From NCBI GenBank assembly GCA_023079485.1, contig CM041103.1, positions 10,784,503-10,848,502 of the forward strand: 64,000 bases of DNA, read 5' to 3'. Origin of the DNA: Archilochus colubris (taxonomy: Eukaryota > Chordata > Aves > Apodiformes > Trochilidae). Shown here piece by piece: positions 61,501-64,000 of the stretch. The notes beneath the pieces are model-generated. The model was not told the DNA's origin. It saw nothing but the letters and a program-made list of their open reading frames with translations, and ran no database searches. Every line of letters starts with the position of its first letter. The stretch's first letter is position 1. The translations under genes were made by a program, and so were the position numbers.

Positions 61501-64000
61501 AACACTTGGCCTGCTAAAGTGACATATCTATAGCAAAGACTGCAGCTGGCTTTAACTTAGGACCCCACTTGTGTTCCTTGGGGTTATCCAGCTGACATGA
61601 GAGGACTGCTGGGTTATGTGAGCCCACTTGCCTTTACAATAGCAGAACTGAATATGACTGTGCTGAAAACAAAGGAGCTGAAGCAGTTTAAAACTAGGGT
61701 AAGAGCTGAATTTAGCTCTGGTCTCTGCTGGCTCCCTTAGAAGTGCCTTTCAAGGTTGAATACCTTAAACAGCACGGCCTTGACCCTCACTTGAAGCTCC
61801 AGCTATTTAAACACAAGTGCTGTTGTACTGTCTTCAGACTTGGCCTGATGTGAAGTGAGGGGTTTTTTGAATGGGCAGTGTAGAAAAAAACAGCACTCAA
61901 ATAGCAAAGGATAATAAACTGAGAAAGTGGATGTTTTTAGAATACAGAGGATTCTTTCTCTCTCATTTCACCAGTCCCTTAAGGTGGTGAAAATTTTACA
62001 TTTATAAGATACCCCTTCTTTCATCTCGTTGGCTGCTTGTTTTAGCAACATTACTTTTTCTCCAGCTCCATCAGGGCAGCAGCCCAGCCAGCTCCCAGCA
62101 ATAACCCTCTGCCATTCAGTGTTTGCACAGCCTCTCCAGTGAAGTGCAGCTTGAAGATCTATAATCAGTGTTACAGAACTGTCATCTATGGATACCTTGT
62201 CCCAGGTAGTTATTATGCTTATTTGGAATTTACAGGGAGCATAAGCTTGGGTGTGTATTTAATGTTCAGTGTTCAGGCTGTAGATGCAACTCAGGTTGCA
62301 TTAATTATTGGAAAATTAGTAAGTACTTTTGAAGATGAGTTTGTCCTTCTTCCTTCTGTCAAATTCCTTCCAGTGCAGGATTTAAAAGAATAGTTTTGCA
62401 GGTTCTTGGTGGTATCTTGCTTCACTTGATGGCTTCATAGTGCTTGATACTGAGAAATCCATCTCAGCTGAAGCTCTGTGGTCTGCTCCAGACCAGAGGA
62501 CAGTAATGTGCCTTCATTTTGAAGCACACATCTCAGCGGTGTGTATGGAGGAGGATACACCATGGAAGGCTCTGTCTGACATCAGATCAATGACTTTACT
62601 CTGATTTTATTTCCCATATGCATGTTAAAGAACTAAATCCTGGGCTGACTTCCTCTGTGCATCTGATCTATAAAAGCTGATGCAGAAATTGTCCAGATTT
62701 TGTAGTTGTAAAAACCAAATACAAAATGGGATGTTGTTACATTGCCTGGAGTGATATTTGTAACTGGGCTTAAAGTATCTGACAATACTGATTGTCAGAG
62801 TCCTGGTTGTATAAAGATTTAATTTGGTTACATGTAGCTTTAAAATCTTTGCTACTGGGATGATTACAGGAGTCCAGATAAGGTATTTACCTGCATTTTG
62901 AAGAGCTTGAATCTTTCTGAGGCTGAAAATGAACTATGTAGTATAGTTTGGAATCAAGAATAGCATATAGGAAAGTAACTACCATTACCCACACCATGCA
63001 TTCTTTCAGTGGGTAGGTGCAGATGTTTGACTTTGGGAAATTATGTTCAGGGAGGTCCAGGAAACCCCCCAAGTGACCAGCAGACAGTTTGGCACTCATT
63101 GTATCTCATTGGGGATCATCATTTGTCATGAGGCTTTTGTGAAGGAAAGACTAATTTAGTTTTATTGTGTAGATGGACTAGATGTGTCAGCATGTTTTGA
63201 AAGGCTCCTCAGAGTGAACAATTGGGGTGAGAAGTTGTGTATTCTACAAGTCCCCTCCTGCAATAAAAGGGAGGACTGCCTACACTCAACCCACGAGCTT
63301 TTACCCTTCCTCATTCTCCAGAATAACCAAAGACAAGAGAATTTTTTAATGCTGTTAGTGAAAGCTGAGCACATTGCCGTCTGGCTGGAAGGAACTGAAA
63401 GCAGTCCCCTTATTCTTCAGGGCTCTGCCACTGGCCACTGTTTTTCTAACCTTGGCTGGCAAGTAGCTAGGGCAGACACATTTTGGAGGAAGTCCTGGTG
63501 TTGCTTAGTGTTTGGGATACAGGACTATGTGTAAGTGGGGATAAGAAGGGACTTAGTGCAGTAAAAGTGCAGTTGTCATTCTCCCCTTGGAGTGGCTGTT
63601 ACAGATGGCATGGCTGTGAGAGAAATGAAGCCTTAGCACTGCTTCTCTGGACTGCCAATCTGAAGCAAGCTCCCTACAGGTTATCTGCCAGTCCCAAGGT
63701 GAAACTATAGAATTGTTTGCTTTATAGCCTGGTCCTTTCCTTTCTCTTGCTGCATAACCCAAAAGCTTTTTCCTCTCTTTTTTGTCCATGTAGATCATCA
63801 CTGGTCTGAAGCTTTGTGCAGGTGCTAGAAGTGTATTTGCCTTTGCAGCAGAAGGCAGGTTGCTGTGTGTCACTGAGTGTTCCCCTCCCCCAGACCTGCC
63901 TGTTATTTATGCAACATGATCTAAGCCAGAGTGGCTGGGAGCTGATGGTCCAGAGTTCATTTCCAGTTATTATTGCAGTAGTCAGTCTGGTTAGAGGTAC
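49512..64000 (+). other. KSR1: KSR1 intron 1 (5' part)
   Basis: From the exon 1 donor to the window end I found no sequence resembling KSR1 exon 2 or any other coding exon. The first 480 bases are CpG-island DNA and the rest is ordinary mixed-composition sequence. Contents noted are a run of 26 T at 56182-56207 and T/G-rich low-complexity stretches near 50720-50770 and 55630-55680. Open frames such as 51447-52025 (minus) and 53756-54166 (plus) show no family resemblance. An alternative KSR1 first exon cannot be excluded. Confidence 0.75.
56182..56207 (+). repeat. T26 homopolymer in KSR1 intron 1
   Basis: An uninterrupted run of 26 T. It could be the A-tail of a minus-strand retroposed copy, but the sequence to its right (56208-56450) shows no retroposon or gene that I recognise. 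Confidence 0.95.

Noticed and set aside
1..64000. CRISPR arrays, phage or transposon operons, tRNA or rRNA genes, endogenous retrovirus LTRs
   Set aside because: No direct-repeat/spacer periodicity, no tRNA box pairs, no LTR pair and no viral reading frame recognised; the window is a vertebrate nuclear locus.

Overview
This window is vertebrate nuclear DNA, most likely from a bird. The coding exons are short and separated by GT-AG introns, most of the sequence is AT-leaning non-coding DNA, and each gene starts in a CpG island. A CR1 retrotransposon 3' end with its ATTCTGTG-type tail lies at 42100-42368, and I saw no mammalian Alu, B1 or L1 elements. No bacterial operon, CRISPR array, tRNA or rRNA gene was found.

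Three protein-coding genes are supported. (1) NF1 (neurofibromin), minus strand: only the first coding exon (4371-4430) is present. Positions 1-4370 are the start of its intron 1, and the promoter CpG island reaches to about 4800. (2) WSB1, plus strand, is complete: nine coding exons from 16162 to 23530 join into 421 codons, and a likely poly(A) signal lies at 24500. (3) KSR1, plus strand: the first coding exon (49254-49511) encodes 86 residues, and the rest of the window to 64000 is its intron 1.

Layout: NF1 intron 1 (1-4370); NF1 exon 1 and CpG promoter (about 3870-4800); NF1-WSB1 head-to-head intergenic DNA (about 4800-15600) with a hexanucleotide microsatellite and a candidate regulatory block; WSB1 promoter and gene (about 15600-24530); a 24 kb WSB1-KSR1 intergenic region (about 24530-48650) with an orphan CpG-rich patch (34455-34890), a CR1 fragment and several ancient repeat remnants; KSR1 promoter with a G-rich 13-bp minisatellite and a palindromic DREF-type site (48650-49253); KSR1 exon 1 and part of intron 1 (49254-64000).

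The genes do not form a functional cassette. NF1 (Ras GTPase-activating protein) and KSR1 (RAF-MEK-ERK scaffold) both act on Ras/MAPK signalling, while WSB1 is a Cullin-5 ubiquitin-ligase substrate receptor. I found no evidence of a new system. The items most worth checking are the GC-AG intron and tandem acceptor in WSB1, the promoter architectures of NF1 and KSR1, the orphan CpG patch, and the gene order relative to mammals.
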